A stretch of DNA of 64,000 nucleotides from an uncultured Synechococcus sp. (GTDB taxonomy: Bacteria > Cyanobacteriota > Cyanobacteriia > Phormidesmidales > Phormidesmidaceae). Position numbers and translations under genes: made by a program. Where the stretch lies: assembly GCA_937911865.1 (NCBI GenBank), contig CALDSK010000277.1, positions 49,482-113,481 on the forward strand. Direction: 5' to 3'. Below the pieces are notes generated by a model that worked only from the letters and a program-made list of their open reading frames with translations, ran no database searches and was not told where the DNA came from. Positions 27,955 through 38,060 of this stretch are shown here, one piece after another; the stretch's first letter is position 1; each line of letters opens with the position of its first letter.

Positions 27955-28267
27955 ATAAAGTGAAGAAATTCTAAGCTTCGAAAGCATTTTTCAGCAGGTA
28001 AAAATAGCTTACATAATCGGCCAACAAGCACTAAGATTAAATAGTCTATAGAAAGGCTAAGACATGGTTAACGAGAGAATACTTACTCAATCATGTTTTC
28101 GTCTCTTGTCCCGTTAATCTGTTGAAGTTGACTTCGCATGCGCTATATCTCTATCCGATTTTGTACACGTCAAATTTTCATTTTTCTATTTATCCAAAAG
28201 CTAAATATCCAATGTGCCGATTTCATCATATTGAACGAAAATCATTTAGAACAGCTTATCTTATCGA
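27955..28267. other. Intergenic stretch, no gene seen
   Basis: This AT-rich spacer of about 310 bases within the glycosyltransferase cassette has short frames only. It could hold a promoter for the downstream GT4 pair (26812-27954 and 25679-26815), but I cannot point to specific -35/-10 elements. Confidence 0.35.
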
Positions 28268-29440
28268 TTAGATTTTCTCTTTTCGGCATCTGAATGTAGA
28301 TAATAGAGTCGATAGTTTCTCTTCGAACGCTGAAAACCCATAGTTCATAACCATAGCTTTCCGTAGGGCTTCTGGTTGGTACATTAACTGTAGAGGATAT
28401 CGTTTGCTCAAGATCTTAACTAGAGTCTTAGAAATTTCCTCCACGTCGTCTGGATCTACAAGTGCACCAAGGTTTCCGTTGCATAAAGCATCTACAGCGG
28501 CATCTTTGTTTCCGCCCATAGTAGGTTTTCCGCAGGCTAGAGCCTCTAGATAAACGATTCCAAAGCCTTCTTGTTTTGCAGGCATGGCAAAAACGTCGCA
28601 AAGGCGGTAGTAGTCTGCCAGACATTCGTCTGGAACAAACCCAGTGAGTATTACATAATCTTCAAGCTGAGATCGACGAATAGAAGCTTCGAGCCGAGGT
28701 TTATCTTCTCCTTTCCCAACAATGATATACTTAGCATCTGGGATCTCTTTGCGAACGGCTGGCAATGCTGACAGAACCTGATCGTAAGCTCTGAATGATT
28801 CAGTCGCACATAGTCTATTGACGGTTAAGATAACCGGCTGATCTGCTCTCAGGTGGTAACGATCAAGCAGATACGATGGTTTTGGAGCAGGATGGAAGCG
28901 ATTCGAATCAAAGGTAACTGGCAGCAGTGAGAATTTTTCTATATCTATATGCTGTTCTTGTATGATTCGATTGCGCGTAAACGTGCCGATTGAGATAATC
29001 TTGTTTGCCTCACGCATCGCCTTTTTCTGCATAGGCTTACTTATATCCCAAGCATCTATTCCATATACTAAAATCCAATAAGGGACATTCCTTAATCGAC
29101 TCACTAAGTAGGCAACTGGAGAGAAGTTAGTATGTCCGCAAATAATTAAATCTGGTTTTTTGAATAGCCCAAAAATAAACAGCTGTAGAGAGAAATATAA
29201 CGTCCGAATATACTTCGAAATATGCCCGCTGAAGTGAAAATCTACTGCTTCTGGCATATCTCTTTGAGATCCTGGGATATCCAGCTTATTGAAAACAGAA
29301 AGGTTAAAACTAGGAGATTGATTCGATAAAACAGTCAAAAAGTCTAGAAGATAGGTTTGGATGCCACCCTTAAACTCAAATATATTGGGAAGCCACAGGT
29401 GAATTGTTTCTATCTTTTTGGCTTTGTCAGAAACTAGCAT
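28268..29440 (-). CDS. GT4 glycosyltransferase
   Basis: This GT-B enzyme is about 390 residues long. Features are IETIHLWLPNIFEFKGGIQT near the start, YWILVYGIDAWD, KIISIGTFTRNRI, VILTVNRLCATESFRAYDQV, YIIVGKGEDKPRLEA and MPAKQEGFGIVYLEALACG (EX7E). The longer frame starts at a TTG (29503) and adds 21 residues. I prefer the ATG at 29440, which begins just before the first beta strand. The YGIDAW motif is characteristic of a PimB-like subgroup. It probably adds one residue of the cassette's repeat unit. Confidence 0.85.
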   Translation of the reverse strand: MLVSDKAKKIETIHLWLPNIFEFKGGIQTYLLDFLTVLSNQSPSFNLSVFNKLDIPGSQRDMPEAVDFHFSGHISKYIRTLYFSLQLFIFGLFKKPDLIICGHTNFSPVAYLVSRLRNVPYWILVYGIDAWDISKPMQKKAMREANKIISIGTFTRNRIIQEQHIDIEKFSLLPVTFDSNRFHPAPKPSYLLDRYHLRADQPVILTVNRLCATESFRAYDQVLSALPAVRKEIPDAKYIIVGKGEDKPRLEASIRRSQLEDYVILTGFVPDECLADYYRLCDVFAMPAKQEGFGIVYLEALACGKPTMGGNKDAAVDALCNGNLGALVDPDDVEEISKTLVKILSKRYPLQLMYQPEALRKAMVMNYGFSAFEEKLSTLLSTFRCRKEKI

Positions 29441-29512
29441 ATTAAAGGAACAGCGATAAATGAGGTAAAAGATTTTAGAAAAAACAGGCTTGTGCGACTG
29501 CAAAAAAAGGAA

Positions 29513-30763
29513 TCACTCCAAAATTCTACGAATCTCCTGAGTGAGTTTACATCGATATTTTTGCCAGGTGAGTTGTTCAGCCTTACGCCGGGCAGCTCGT
29601 CCCATCTCTGCAAGAGCTTCTGGATTTTGATAACACCATTCCAGTTTCTCCTGTAAAGCTAGTTCATCTCGAATTGGCACAATGAACCCCTCTACACCGT
29701 CGGTAATAATATCAGGACCGGCCGTATTTGGAGTGGTAATAATTGGAATACCGCAAGCCATAGCTTCAGTAAGTACTAGCCCAAAACCTTCTACCAGTGA
29801 AGGAAATATCAATACGTTTGCTGAACTGTAGTATTGGTTCAAACTAGCATGTGGGACCGAAGCAACATGTCGATAAAACGACTGATACGGTTTGAGCCAA
29901 CTTTCTGGCAGCATTTTAGTTCCCACAAACAATAGCTCAGCGTTGGGTAAGTTTAGAGATCGCCAAGCTGGCAACAAATACTGAACACCCTTCCGAGGAG
30001 ACATCCGGCCCACATACAAAGCTCGAAATTTTGAGTCCTGTTTCTGTTGAGGCTGAAAATACTCAATCGGTGAACCGTAAGGAATCACGCTAATCTTTTC
30101 GGCATCTACTCCAATTTCTAACAGTGAGCGTTGCGTCATAGAAGAAGCAACAAAGATATGGTCAGCAAGCTCTACTTCCTGATCCTTACGAACTAGCTTC
30201 CAATTGGGCTCCTGAATAGCCTGGAAAGAACATGCCAGCTCAGGAAAACGTTCAGCTTCTTCTATCTGGATAGAGCGACTGAGTTTATAAAATGGGATCG
30301 GGAGATCGTAAAAGCAATGAATGTCTTTCTGCTTAGCTTTGCGAAAGGTAATAGCACAACCATCTTCATAACCATAAACTGCGGATAGTCTCTCAAGGTG
30401 GCGGCTTGCTGTTCGTTTGTCCAACGATGTCTGTACCCAAGAAAGGGTTTGATTAAGGCCAGTAGGCAGGAAACGATGTAATTTACTGCGAACTAAACCA
30501 ACTCGAATCAGCTCTGCCCAAGGATAAGAACATACTTTCCCTGTCGTCGAAAGCGTCCAGGTACGACGTCCTAGCTCTTTAGAAAGCATTTGGCTCAATG
30601 GCATAGGAAGCTTATTGAGATAGCTAGCCTGAACTGAGGCTGGATCGTAAGCTAGTGTTGTCAATAATTCATTCAACCAACCAGCTTCGGAAAGAGCAAT
30701 CGCCGCCTGAAGAGAAAATGAATTAGCGTTTGCTTGAATAAGGGAGATCGAAGGTTGAGACAT
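29513..30763 (-). CDS. GT4-like glycosyltransferase
   Basis: This 416-residue GT-B protein starts MSQPSISLIQANANSFSLQA, which is typical of a cyanobacterial group that begins with a variable N-terminal domain rather than a GGx loop. The donor half has RALYVGRMSPRKGVQYLLPAW, LLFVGTKMLP and FPSLVEGFGLVLTEAMACG, then GPDIITDGVEGFIVP. It overlaps the 3' end of the upstream Wzy-like gene by 41 bases, a long overlap that still leaves both proteins with normal termini. The substrate is unknown. Confidence 0.84.
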   Translation of the reverse strand: MSQPSISLIQANANSFSLQAAIALSEAGWLNELLTTLAYDPASVQASYLNKLPMPLSQMLSKELGRRTWTLSTTGKVCSYPWAELIRVGLVRSKLHRFLPTGLNQTLSWVQTSLDKRTASRHLERLSAVYGYEDGCAITFRKAKQKDIHCFYDLPIPFYKLSRSIQIEEAERFPELACSFQAIQEPNWKLVRKDQEVELADHIFVASSMTQRSLLEIGVDAEKISVIPYGSPIEYFQPQQKQDSKFRALYVGRMSPRKGVQYLLPAWRSLNLPNAELLFVGTKMLPESWLKPYQSFYRHVASVPHASLNQYYSSANVLIFPSLVEGFGLVLTEAMACGIPIITTPNTAGPDIITDGVEGFIVPIRDELALQEKLEWCYQNPEALAEMGRAARRKAEQLTWQKYRCKLTQEIRRILE

Positions 30764-32123
30764 TGAAATTCACAAATTGTTGATGTTTTTGATAATCTTT
30801 GACTCTTTCGAGGTGGGGTAGTAGAAAGATAAAGCTAGCAAGAAACCAGTAGTACACAAGAAAAGTGTGATTAACAACTAATTGGCCGCTAATTTGAATC
30901 AGATGCACTAGAAACGCGGATAGTGCGAGCTGTCGTAGAAAAGGATCTCTTAGCTTAAAAAATACATATCCCAGTGAAAAAATTAAACTGATGCGTAATC
31001 CATACCAAAATACAAATCCGAATGGTCCTAACTCTAACGCAACTCTTCCCATTTCAGATTCAAATCCGACTGGAATAAGTTCACCATGAGGCAACCCTAA
31101 GACGTTACGGATGACATTAACGGCCTGATGTGTAGCACCTGTTCCATAGCCATCTAACTGCTTGTAAACAAAAAATTGTGAAACTGCAAAGCCGTCAGCA
31201 ATCCGCTCTAGCAAGCTATCAGATGAAGTAGCACGAGCTGCAAATGCATCGAACGCAGAGCGAAACCAAACACTCGCTGCTAGAAATGAAACTATCGCAA
31301 GAATAGCGAACTTTTTGATGTAGTTGACTATCAGAGAAGCTTGAGTTAAAAAACTTAAGCTGATATAACCAACTATGAAAATGGTATTAGCAAAGACAAC
31401 TGATCTTGAGCCAGTCATAAACGAATTAGCGATTAGCAGTACTAGTTCAATAACGGCTAATCCTTGCCAAAGGTGAGACTGCTTACGAAGCAAAACTGGC
31501 ATCAGCATGGAAAAGCAGACGATTAAAAAAACTGCATAGCCAGCAATATATGAGAATGTTCCCGTGATTCTAGTATTTTCAAGTCCGACAAAGCCAGCGG
31601 TAGAAGCCTCGCCACTGGCGTAAACATTAAGAGGGCTAGAAGACGGGCTCACAAATTGTGCCATCCCTAATATACCAACGGGAATTAACAGTAGCAGATG
31701 CATCCGAATAAATCGATATAGCTCATCTTCAGAACGAAAGAGATTAGTCGCCATCCACATCAACGGTACATAAAATAAATATCCCCTCAGCCCAAACAAA
31801 CCAACGATTATAGAACCTAGACTGGGATTAAAGCTCTGAAAAAAGCACCAGACTGCCGACAACATAAAGAATATTTTGACGAAGTCATTACGAACTGGAA
31901 CCCTAAGCTCGTTTTTCGAGAGAAAAAAGTACTTAAAATAGGCACCAAATAGAATAAAATCTTTTAGAAAGTAGACCAGTTCGCTAGCCTGAGGTAAAAC
32001 CCACTTCCGCAGCGCACCTTCTAGCACAAGTAAAACAAAAACAACATAAAGTGACCTTCGCCAATTGCGAGAAGACCAACATAGAAGAGCAAACAAAATA
32101 ACAAGAAGAAAAATTAGTTTCAT
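30723..32123 (-). CDS. Wzy-like polysaccharide polymerase, multi-pass membrane protein
   Basis: This 466-residue protein has about ten to twelve hydrophobic helices. It contains VLEGALRKWVLPQASELVYF near residues 34-53 and NSFMTGSRSVVFANTIF in the middle, a common set in cyanobacterial O-antigen polymerase candidates. The closing FFLKLRD and LVVNHTFLVYYWFLASF are membrane-associated. Given a flippase in the same cassette, it most likely polymerises Und-PP repeat units on the periplasmic face. Sequence identity among Wzy proteins is low, so the assignment rests on topology and context. Confidence 0.75.
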   Translation of the reverse strand: MKLIFLLVILFALLCWSSRNWRRSLYVVFVLLVLEGALRKWVLPQASELVYFLKDFILFGAYFKYFFLSKNELRVPVRNDFVKIFFMLSAVWCFFQSFNPSLGSIIVGLFGLRGYLFYVPLMWMATNLFRSEDELYRFIRMHLLLLIPVGILGMAQFVSPSSSPLNVYASGEASTAGFVGLENTRITGTFSYIAGYAVFLIVCFSMLMPVLLRKQSHLWQGLAVIELVLLIANSFMTGSRSVVFANTIFIVGYISLSFLTQASLIVNYIKKFAILAIVSFLAASVWFRSAFDAFAARATSSDSLLERIADGFAVSQFFVYKQLDGYGTGATHQAVNVIRNVLGLPHGELIPVGFESEMGRVALELGPFGFVFWYGLRISLIFSLGYVFFKLRDPFLRQLALSAFLVHLIQISGQLVVNHTFLVYYWFLASFIFLLPHLERVKDYQKHQQFVNFNVSTFDLPYSSKR

Positions 32124-33130
32124 CTGATGGCTGCTTCTATCACTTCTGAATATTGCTGTGCGATCACAGGAGCATGATGACGGGCAAGATGCGCTGAAGC
32201 CCGACTACGATAGGGCATTAGCCACTTAGGATGAGTCAGCAAACCTGCTAGTCCAGCCGTCAGCGCAGTCACATCCCCGTTTGGAAAGGTCACACCACAT
32301 TCTCCAATAGCATCTTTGAGTCCACCTCCCTGCGAACCAACCACAACACAGCCACAGGCAAGCCCTTCTAGGGCAACAATTCCAAAAGGCTCGTCCCACA
32401 TTGAGGGCACTACCATGATCTGATGATGGTTGAGCAGCTGAGTCAGTTCTAATCCTGTTTTTGGCCCGACAAATTCTACCTGCTCAGCAATGTTCAGATC
32501 ATATGCCTGCTGTCTTAGGGTCTGTTCCTCAGGGCCTTGACCAATCACGCTTAAGCGGAGCAATAGATCCATGGCTTATAGTCGAGCCATTCACTCTCAC
32601 AACAAACTGCCACCTTAATCAGAGACCAATCGTCCCAGAAAAACAAGCTCTCGGTTACGCTCAACATCCGGCATTTCATAAAACAAATCATCGCGATATG
32701 AATTAGGAATAACTGTAGAGGCGGCTGGCAATGCCTGCGCAATGTCCTGACTCACCGAGATATTAGTCGCAAACCGGGTAACAAAATGCTTCAGGCGATC
32801 CTGCCAATTACACTGACCGTTAGCACGGCGATACCAAGTTTGATGTGTGATCACCAGCGGACGATGAATAAATAGGTGAGGCCACAACCCTTTCATACTA
32901 ACGCAGCCTTGAAAAAAAACATCGCACCAGTCCGCTAGCTGTAAAAGCTGTTGAGGCGCAGGGTTACGAATAACTTCAAACGGAAACATTTTATTGTCAT
33001 TAGCACGTGTGAGGCTGACAAGTTTCACAGTATGTCCTAGCACTGTAAACTCTTGAGCTAGCGAAGAAACAACACTTTCTAATCCACCGATTCTAGGATA
33101 AAAAGAAGGAGAATAAATCAGAATTTTCAT
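32120..33130 (-). pseudogene. GT4 glycosyltransferase with four in-frame stop codons
   Basis: The N-terminal half (33130 to 32618) reads MKILIYSPSFYPRIGGLESV ... LVFLGRLVSD. The C-terminal half (32572 to 32120) reads LSVIGQGPEEQTLRQQ ... VPSMWDEPFGIVALEGLACG. Both are in the same frame. Between them lie TAA (32615-32617), TGA (32597-32599), TGA (32591-32593) and TAA (32576-32578). Ignoring these four, the frame spells GGSLL-E-MARL-AMDLLLRL, which fits the helix expected between the two GT4 motifs, and its length is right. Sense codons one base away (AAA/AAG, TTA) would restore the protein. It overlaps the Wzy-like gene start by 4 bases. Confidence 0.8.
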
Positions 33131-33200
33131 AGAATTGCCATACACCTACCAAATCGATTGAAGACCATTTCTTATCTTTCATTCATACGGCCGATAATAC

Positions 33201-34406
33201 TCATCGCTGACTCACTACAGCCGTCGTCTGTTCGATGGCCTGGGCTATGGCTGCTACATTATTGCAGGGTGACCAAGTTTCCATTCTTCTTTGAGCCTGG
33301 ATAGATAACTTTTGTAGATAGTCTTTGTCAGGCAGGGCAAATTGCAATAGTTTTGCCAGCGCTTCGGTATCACTAAAGGGATAAACTAAGCCGGTTTTGC
33401 CATGATCGACCAGATCGTAGCGAGCACCAACGCGATCACTCACTACTACCGGACAGCCACACAGCATAGCTTCATTTACAACTACGCCAAACGGCTCATG
33501 CTCTGAAGGAAACACGAACAGATCAGATGAAGTATAGGTTGCTGGTAGCTGGGATTGATTAACAAAGCCCAAAAACCTTATTCGGCTTTCTAAATTCAGC
33601 TTCCTTACCTCGGTCTCCAATTCAGCTCGTAGCACCCCGTCACCCGCAAATACTAAATAGCTGTTAGGAATATCTGCCTTAAAAAAGGCCCTAAGAACAT
33701 CTTGTGGACGCTTTCGAGGATGGAGTTTGGCACAAAAAAGAATCACGTTCGCATCCTTTGGAATTTCCCACTGACTGCGAGTCACGGCCCGATCAACCTG
33801 GTGCGATTGTTGAATCCACCAGTCATTATCTACCACAAAGGGCGTCAGTCGGATGCGCTCTTTTGGAATACCCAGCGAACGAATAAACTGTTCACCCGCC
33901 GACGATGGCATTGTAATAATATCAGCTAGCCCAAAGATTTTGGGCAACAAAATCTTTTTAAGCTGAGCCTTCCAGTTAGAACAACCCTGCGGCCGTAGTT
34001 CATGCGCGTCCGTACCAAACATCAGCGATACACCAGTTAACTTCGCCGCCGCCGCCACTACCCAAAAAGTAAAATAGCTATAGCCGGTATAAATGACAAC
34101 TGCATCGAAGTTGCCCGTCCTAACCCGCCGCCACAGCGACAAATTCATCAGCCCGAAAAATCGGCCAATCCCAGGTTTAGGTGCTTGATTAGCCACTTTC
34201 ACCCAAGGATAACCATCTAGCAACGGAATGTCCCACTTCACTTCGATCCCAAATCCAGAATCCATTGAAGCTTCGACGCCATGCATACTGCAATAGGCAA
34301 CTAAGATCTCCAAATTAGGGTGCTTTGCCATCAAACGAAAAACAGGCGAGGCATATTGAACCGGATGAGAAGCCACGACTAACACTCGAAATTTTTGATC
34401 GCTCAT
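33201..34406 (-). CDS. GT4 glycosyltransferase
   Basis: This 401-residue GT-B enzyme has an N-terminal domain with VLVVASHPVQYASPVFRLMA, DSGFGIEVKWDIPLLDGYPW and FGTDAHELRPQG. The donor half has VILFCAKLHPRKRPQDVLRA, LVFAGDGVLRAEL and FPSEHEPFGVVVNEAMLCG (EX7E). The HPVQY start is typical of a distinct GT4 group in polysaccharide loci. Two bases separate it from the upstream gene, which indicates one transcript. The sugar is unknown. Confidence 0.86.
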   Translation of the reverse strand: MSDQKFRVLVVASHPVQYASPVFRLMAKHPNLEILVAYCSMHGVEASMDSGFGIEVKWDIPLLDGYPWVKVANQAPKPGIGRFFGLMNLSLWRRVRTGNFDAVVIYTGYSYFTFWVVAAAAKLTGVSLMFGTDAHELRPQGCSNWKAQLKKILLPKIFGLADIITMPSSAGEQFIRSLGIPKERIRLTPFVVDNDWWIQQSHQVDRAVTRSQWEIPKDANVILFCAKLHPRKRPQDVLRAFFKADIPNSYLVFAGDGVLRAELETEVRKLNLESRIRFLGFVNQSQLPATYTSSDLFVFPSEHEPFGVVVNEAMLCGCPVVVSDRVGARYDLVDHGKTGLVYPFSDTEALAKLLQFALPDKDYLQKLSIQAQRRMETWSPCNNVAAIAQAIEQTTAVVSQR

Positions 34407-34408
34407 AT

Positions 34409-35512
34409 CTACGGTGCCTGCGAAAGAAGTCCCAAATTATCTGCAAAGCTTTTAGCTTGAGCCGAAAGGCTGTGAGCGCTGTACCAACGGTAAGCATTGT
34501 CAGCAATCACCTGGCCCACCCCCAGCGTCAACAACTGCTCTGAACTATCGACCGTCCAATAGTGTTGGTTGACCCGCAAACCATCAATCGGATCTACCTC
34601 ATACCGTGCCATACAGGGAATAACACCATGCGCACAATAGGCGGCAAACACCGTAGACTTGGCCAAAAACCGAGGTGGGGGAAAGTTTAACAGCCCTACC
34701 ACAGAATCTGCCATCAGCCAGCTAATCTCAGACGCTTCCAGGATCCCCTTCTCCACAACAGGAACATTGTTAAACTCAGAGAGCGTCAGCCCGGTAGGCT
34801 TGCCAACATCACAGATTTCTTCAATTGAAAGCATCTGACAGAGATATTCTATGGTTGTCCGGCACTGCTCATAGACCTGAGTTCGACTGTTGCGATGACC
34901 AAAAATCAGCAGTCGGCGACTGCGCTTTTCTAGCCCTGGGGGTGCAACAGATTCACCCACCGTTGAGAACACGGGTAGCGTTTTGACAACGCTACTCACT
35001 TCAGGAGTTAAATTGGCTATCAGTTGAGTCATCGTTTGGTTGCTGGTGAAGATACGATTACTCAGATGCACCAGTTGAGCCGCTAGCTGCTTCTGCACAG
35101 AAGAGAGCCAAAAAGAACTTGTCCAGGGAATTTTAGACGATGCGTACACCTCATGAAACATAGTAATTAGACGGCTGCTATCGGCCTGCTGTTGCCGCCA
35201 GCTTGCCAGCCCGCTTACCAGCCATCTCGGACAACCTCGCTTTGCATAGCCATATCCGACATAGTGAAGCAAAACGGTTGCACCTAGACAGCTTGAGAGT
35301 GCTGTAGCAATTGCATCAGCAGAGCGTGACTTCACGGTCATCACGGGAAATCCATCTAGTTCATCGCGATACGAAGAAGAATCATCACACACAATGAACT
35401 TCGTTTCGATCTCAAACTCATGACGAAGTTGTTTTGCCAACATAAAGCTATAGTCACCCAAGCCGTTAATCTGAGGAGGTAACTTCGGTACAATCTGCAA
35501 GACAAGTTTCAT
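34409..35512 (-). CDS. GT-B-like glycosyltransferase, function unassigned
   Basis: This 367-residue protein starts MKLVLQIVPKLPPQINGLGD, with the acceptor-side glycine loop, followed by LLHYVGYGYAKRGCPRWLV and ITMFHEVYA. The second half has LLIFGHRNSRTQVYEQCRT but no clear EX7E motif; instead VGLLNFPPPRFLAKSTVFAA takes its place. Similar proteins occur in cyanobacterial polysaccharide clusters. It may be a divergent transferase or a non-catalytic partner. The flanking genes abut on both sides (2 bases downstream, and no gap to the 3' end of the FkbM gene). Confidence 0.7.
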   Translation of the reverse strand: MKLVLQIVPKLPPQINGLGDYSFMLAKQLRHEFEIETKFIVCDDSSSYRDELDGFPVMTVKSRSADAIATALSSCLGATVLLHYVGYGYAKRGCPRWLVSGLASWRQQQADSSRLITMFHEVYASSKIPWTSSFWLSSVQKQLAAQLVHLSNRIFTSNQTMTQLIANLTPEVSSVVKTLPVFSTVGESVAPPGLEKRSRRLLIFGHRNSRTQVYEQCRTTIEYLCQMLSIEEICDVGKPTGLTLSEFNNVPVVEKGILEASEISWLMADSVVGLLNFPPPRFLAKSTVFAAYCAHGVIPCMARYEVDPIDGLRVNQHYWTVDSSEQLLTLGVGQVIADNAYRWYSAHSLSAQAKSFADNLGLLSQAP

Positions 35513-36262
35513 CTATACTTTCGGCGTAAAAACAAAATTATTGACGTATACGCCCGACTCAGCACTTGCCATGATCTGGCTCAGGAAAGGGCGCTGATGC
35601 ACCTCATAAGAAAACTCCCGAATGTCTTTCATTTCTGTATTTATCAAAAACTGGCCTGTATATCCCAGCGACAAAATATCATCGAATACCGTCGTCATTG
35701 GAATCTCTCCTAAGTGACGTTGCTCTATCTCTACTAACAGCACAGGTTTCTCTCTCATAAGCGTTTCGCATGCACCTTCTAACACCTTCTGCTCATGGCC
35801 TTCAACGTCAATTTTAATAAAAACAACATCAGAGAAATTGTAGTCATCTAGTCGGCAAACCGGCACAGATAACTCATCACATGCTTGAGCGAGATCATTT
35901 AGGCTAGCGAGCCCAGTCGCCTGACTTCTACGCATACGGCCTTGAATAACAGGAATTTTAAGATTGGAAGTTCCCTTAAAGTTGGAGAGCGCACAGTTGT
36001 GGACCGTTACGTTCTGACGAAATCGCCTTGTGTAGGCATAGATAATATCCGCACATGCAGGCTGAGGTTCAAAAGACTCTACATAGTCACAAATTTGAGA
36101 GAGTTTGTAAGTATATAGACCTCGATTAGCACCAATGTCGATCGCGCGTCCACTCTTCGGAATTAGATTTTCTAGAATTAAAATTTCGTTCTCAATGGTG
36201 TTTTTAAACTTACGTGATTCATACTCTAAGGGAAGTCGTAAGGATTTTGGGAAAACATTCAT
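35513..36262 (-). CDS. FkbM-family methyltransferase
   Basis: This SAM-dependent methyltransferase of about 250 residues has RAIDIGANRGLYTYKLSQI (motif I), VESFEPQPACADII, NVTVHNCALSN and VVFIKIDVEGHEQKVLEGA, all as expected for FkbM enzymes that O-methylate sugars. The longer frame begins with GTG at 36322 and overlaps the flippase gene by 35 bases. I prefer the ATG at 36262, which leaves a 25-base spacer. It has no coiled coil, in contrast to the FkbM protein of the ABC operon. Confidence 0.85.
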   Translation of the reverse strand: MNVFPKSLRLPLEYESRKFKNTIENEILILENLIPKSGRAIDIGANRGLYTYKLSQICDYVESFEPQPACADIIYAYTRRFRQNVTVHNCALSNFKGTSNLKIPVIQGRMRRSQATGLASLNDLAQACDELSVPVCRLDDYNFSDVVFIKIDVEGHEQKVLEGACETLMREKPVLLVEIEQRHLGEIPMTTVFDDILSLGYTGQFLINTEMKDIREFSYEVHQRPFLSQIMASAESGVYVNNFVFTPKV

Positions 36263-36287
36263 AATTGATTTCTCACAGCATGAAATA

Positions 36288-37562
36288 CTAAATCGAAGCC
36301 TTAGATATTTGAGTCCATCCACAATAGGATAAATAGATGTTTAAAAATACACTTGGAACTAGAGATATCAAATTAAAGATTAAAATACCGCTGATACTGG
36401 AAATATCACAGTAGAACAAAGCGAAAATTTGAGTCGTAATAGTAGCCGGAATGAAAGCCCAAGAGCCCTTTACCCATCCCTTGGAAACGTTAATCGTCCA
36501 CAATGTACCAATAAGGGAATTCAGCACAGAAGCAGCAATTGCCAGTGTGACATAGTTAGACAGAGCACCGTACTTCGCACCCAGAATCCAAATGATCTGC
36601 TCGGAAAAGACCACTGACAAAGGCATAATAAATATCAGCATAGACAGATAAAAAGTAATCACAAGAGCATACTTTTTCACAATCTCTTGTTTGCAAAAGG
36701 TTCGTGAAAAGCTCGGTGAAATCAGATTAGATGCGACCGAAGTAATCACTGCAAAAATAACACCCAGCCTACCAATTGCACCGACTTCAGCAACACTTTC
36801 TACGTTACCAAACAGCCCAATCAGGAAGATAGTCAGCGGACCTTGAATACAATAAAAGATTGTGTAAAGCGATTGGTTTTTAACAAATCCAACAATCTCT
36901 TTATGATCGTTTGTATTGGTGGGTGCATTTAAATTTACTGCTTTATTGACCCATCTGCTCAGATAAAAGTCTTTGACACCCGAAGCAAAAGCAGAAGAGA
37001 AAATGCCGATAGCAGCATTGGAATAAAGGTTCAGCGCTGGAAACAAAATGGCCATCCGGGAAATACCAGACATCAGTTCTATTTTCTGCAGGCTCAGTGC
37101 CTTTGACTGAAGTCTGGGCACTACTTGAAAAACCCCCGTTCTTAGATAGAAATGAAGTTCTATCAGTATACCTAGCGTAAGTATAAGCGCGTAGCCAAGA
37201 CTAGCACCATTCACAGATAGTAGCTGTAGCATGATAGGCACAACGACAACGATAGAGACGAGTGCCAAGCAACGCCGCCACTTCATTGCCGTATTGATTA
37301 GCTCACCAAAGCGGTTACGATCCTGCCAAACATTTCCCCCTATAGCAGAGAGAGCAGAAGTAATACCGCTATTAGCCAAAACATTCATAGAACCCTGTAG
37401 GGCATTCGCAAGTATAAAAAAAGCGTATTCTTGCTTACTAAGGCTGCGAATCAACAAAATACCAGAGGCAAAACCGGTGCACTGCACTAGCAACTGAATA
37501 GAGATAAACTTCCCCAGCAGTTTAACCCAACTCATTTGTTTATTGAGAATCGCTCTGTTCAT
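36288..37562 (-). CDS. Polysaccharide flippase, Wzx/MATE-like
   Basis: This 424-residue protein has about 12 hydrophobic helices. The N-terminal region KLLGKFISIQLLVQCTGFAS, SGILLIRSLSKQEYAFFILA and NVLANSGITSALSAIGG is the usual opening of a polysaccharide biosynthesis flippase. It would move Und-PP-linked repeat units across the inner membrane for polymerisation by the Wzy-like protein encoded about 4 kb downstream. It is the first gene of the leftward cassette and is preceded by a 498-base spacer. Confidence 0.83.
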   Translation of the reverse strand: MNRAILNKQMSWVKLLGKFISIQLLVQCTGFASGILLIRSLSKQEYAFFILANALQGSMNVLANSGITSALSAIGGNVWQDRNRFGELINTAMKWRRCLALVSIVVVVPIMLQLLSVNGASLGYALILTLGILIELHFYLRTGVFQVVPRLQSKALSLQKIELMSGISRMAILFPALNLYSNAAIGIFSSAFASGVKDFYLSRWVNKAVNLNAPTNTNDHKEIVGFVKNQSLYTIFYCIQGPLTIFLIGLFGNVESVAEVGAIGRLGVIFAVITSVASNLISPSFSRTFCKQEIVKKYALVITFYLSMLIFIMPLSVVFSEQIIWILGAKYGALSNYVTLAIAASVLNSLIGTLWTINVSKGWVKGSWAFIPATITTQIFALFYCDISSISGILIFNLISLVPSVFLNIYLSYCGWTQISKASI

Positions 37563-38060
37563 TTAGAAAGTTGACAGTGTAGAGAAAACATTAAATGTAT
37601 TTAGTACGTATGAAACAAACCTATTAGGACATGGTAAAGTCATAGACTTCTACTATTCAATCTCACGCTTTACACTGGCACATCCTTCTTCTCCTTACAG
37701 GCTAAGAACTCATAAACTTAGAGAAAGTCCAAGCTTTTATATCAAGTGATGTTGATACAAACACCAGACTTATAATCACAGTTAATTTTACATCTGTCGT
37801 CAGTGAAACTACACATAGTAATTGAGTATGCTTAGTGGCCTTAGCATATTCTCAAGATAAAGGCTTTAAATCTCCGTCAATTCACTGACTTACAGTCATA
37901 TAAAAGCACTGTTTTGTTACTTCTACACGACAGACAAAGACAAGGATGTAGCTGCCAATCTTTCTTAAGAGTCAACGAGCATTATAAGTATCTGTTGAAT
38001 CTAATAAAGATGAAACCTATGATCAAAACAACATCAACGTCGACAAATTAAACAACTTGC
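37563..38060. other. 498-base spacer upstream of the flippase gene
   Basis: No open frame of credible content is visible. It is the likely promoter region for the 24-37.6 kb cassette and follows the 3' end of the GT4 gene at 38061. One imperfect hairpin lies at 37824-37851 (stem GAGTATGCT with AGCATATTC, one wobble), without a T-run. The sequence is AT-rich, as in the cassette, so the cassette's boundary may lie inside or to the right of this spacer. Confidence 0.4.

Noticed and set aside
37824..37851. Hairpin considered as a terminator for the GT4 gene at 38061
   Set aside because: One wobble, no T-run on the minus strand, and over 200 bases from the stop codon.
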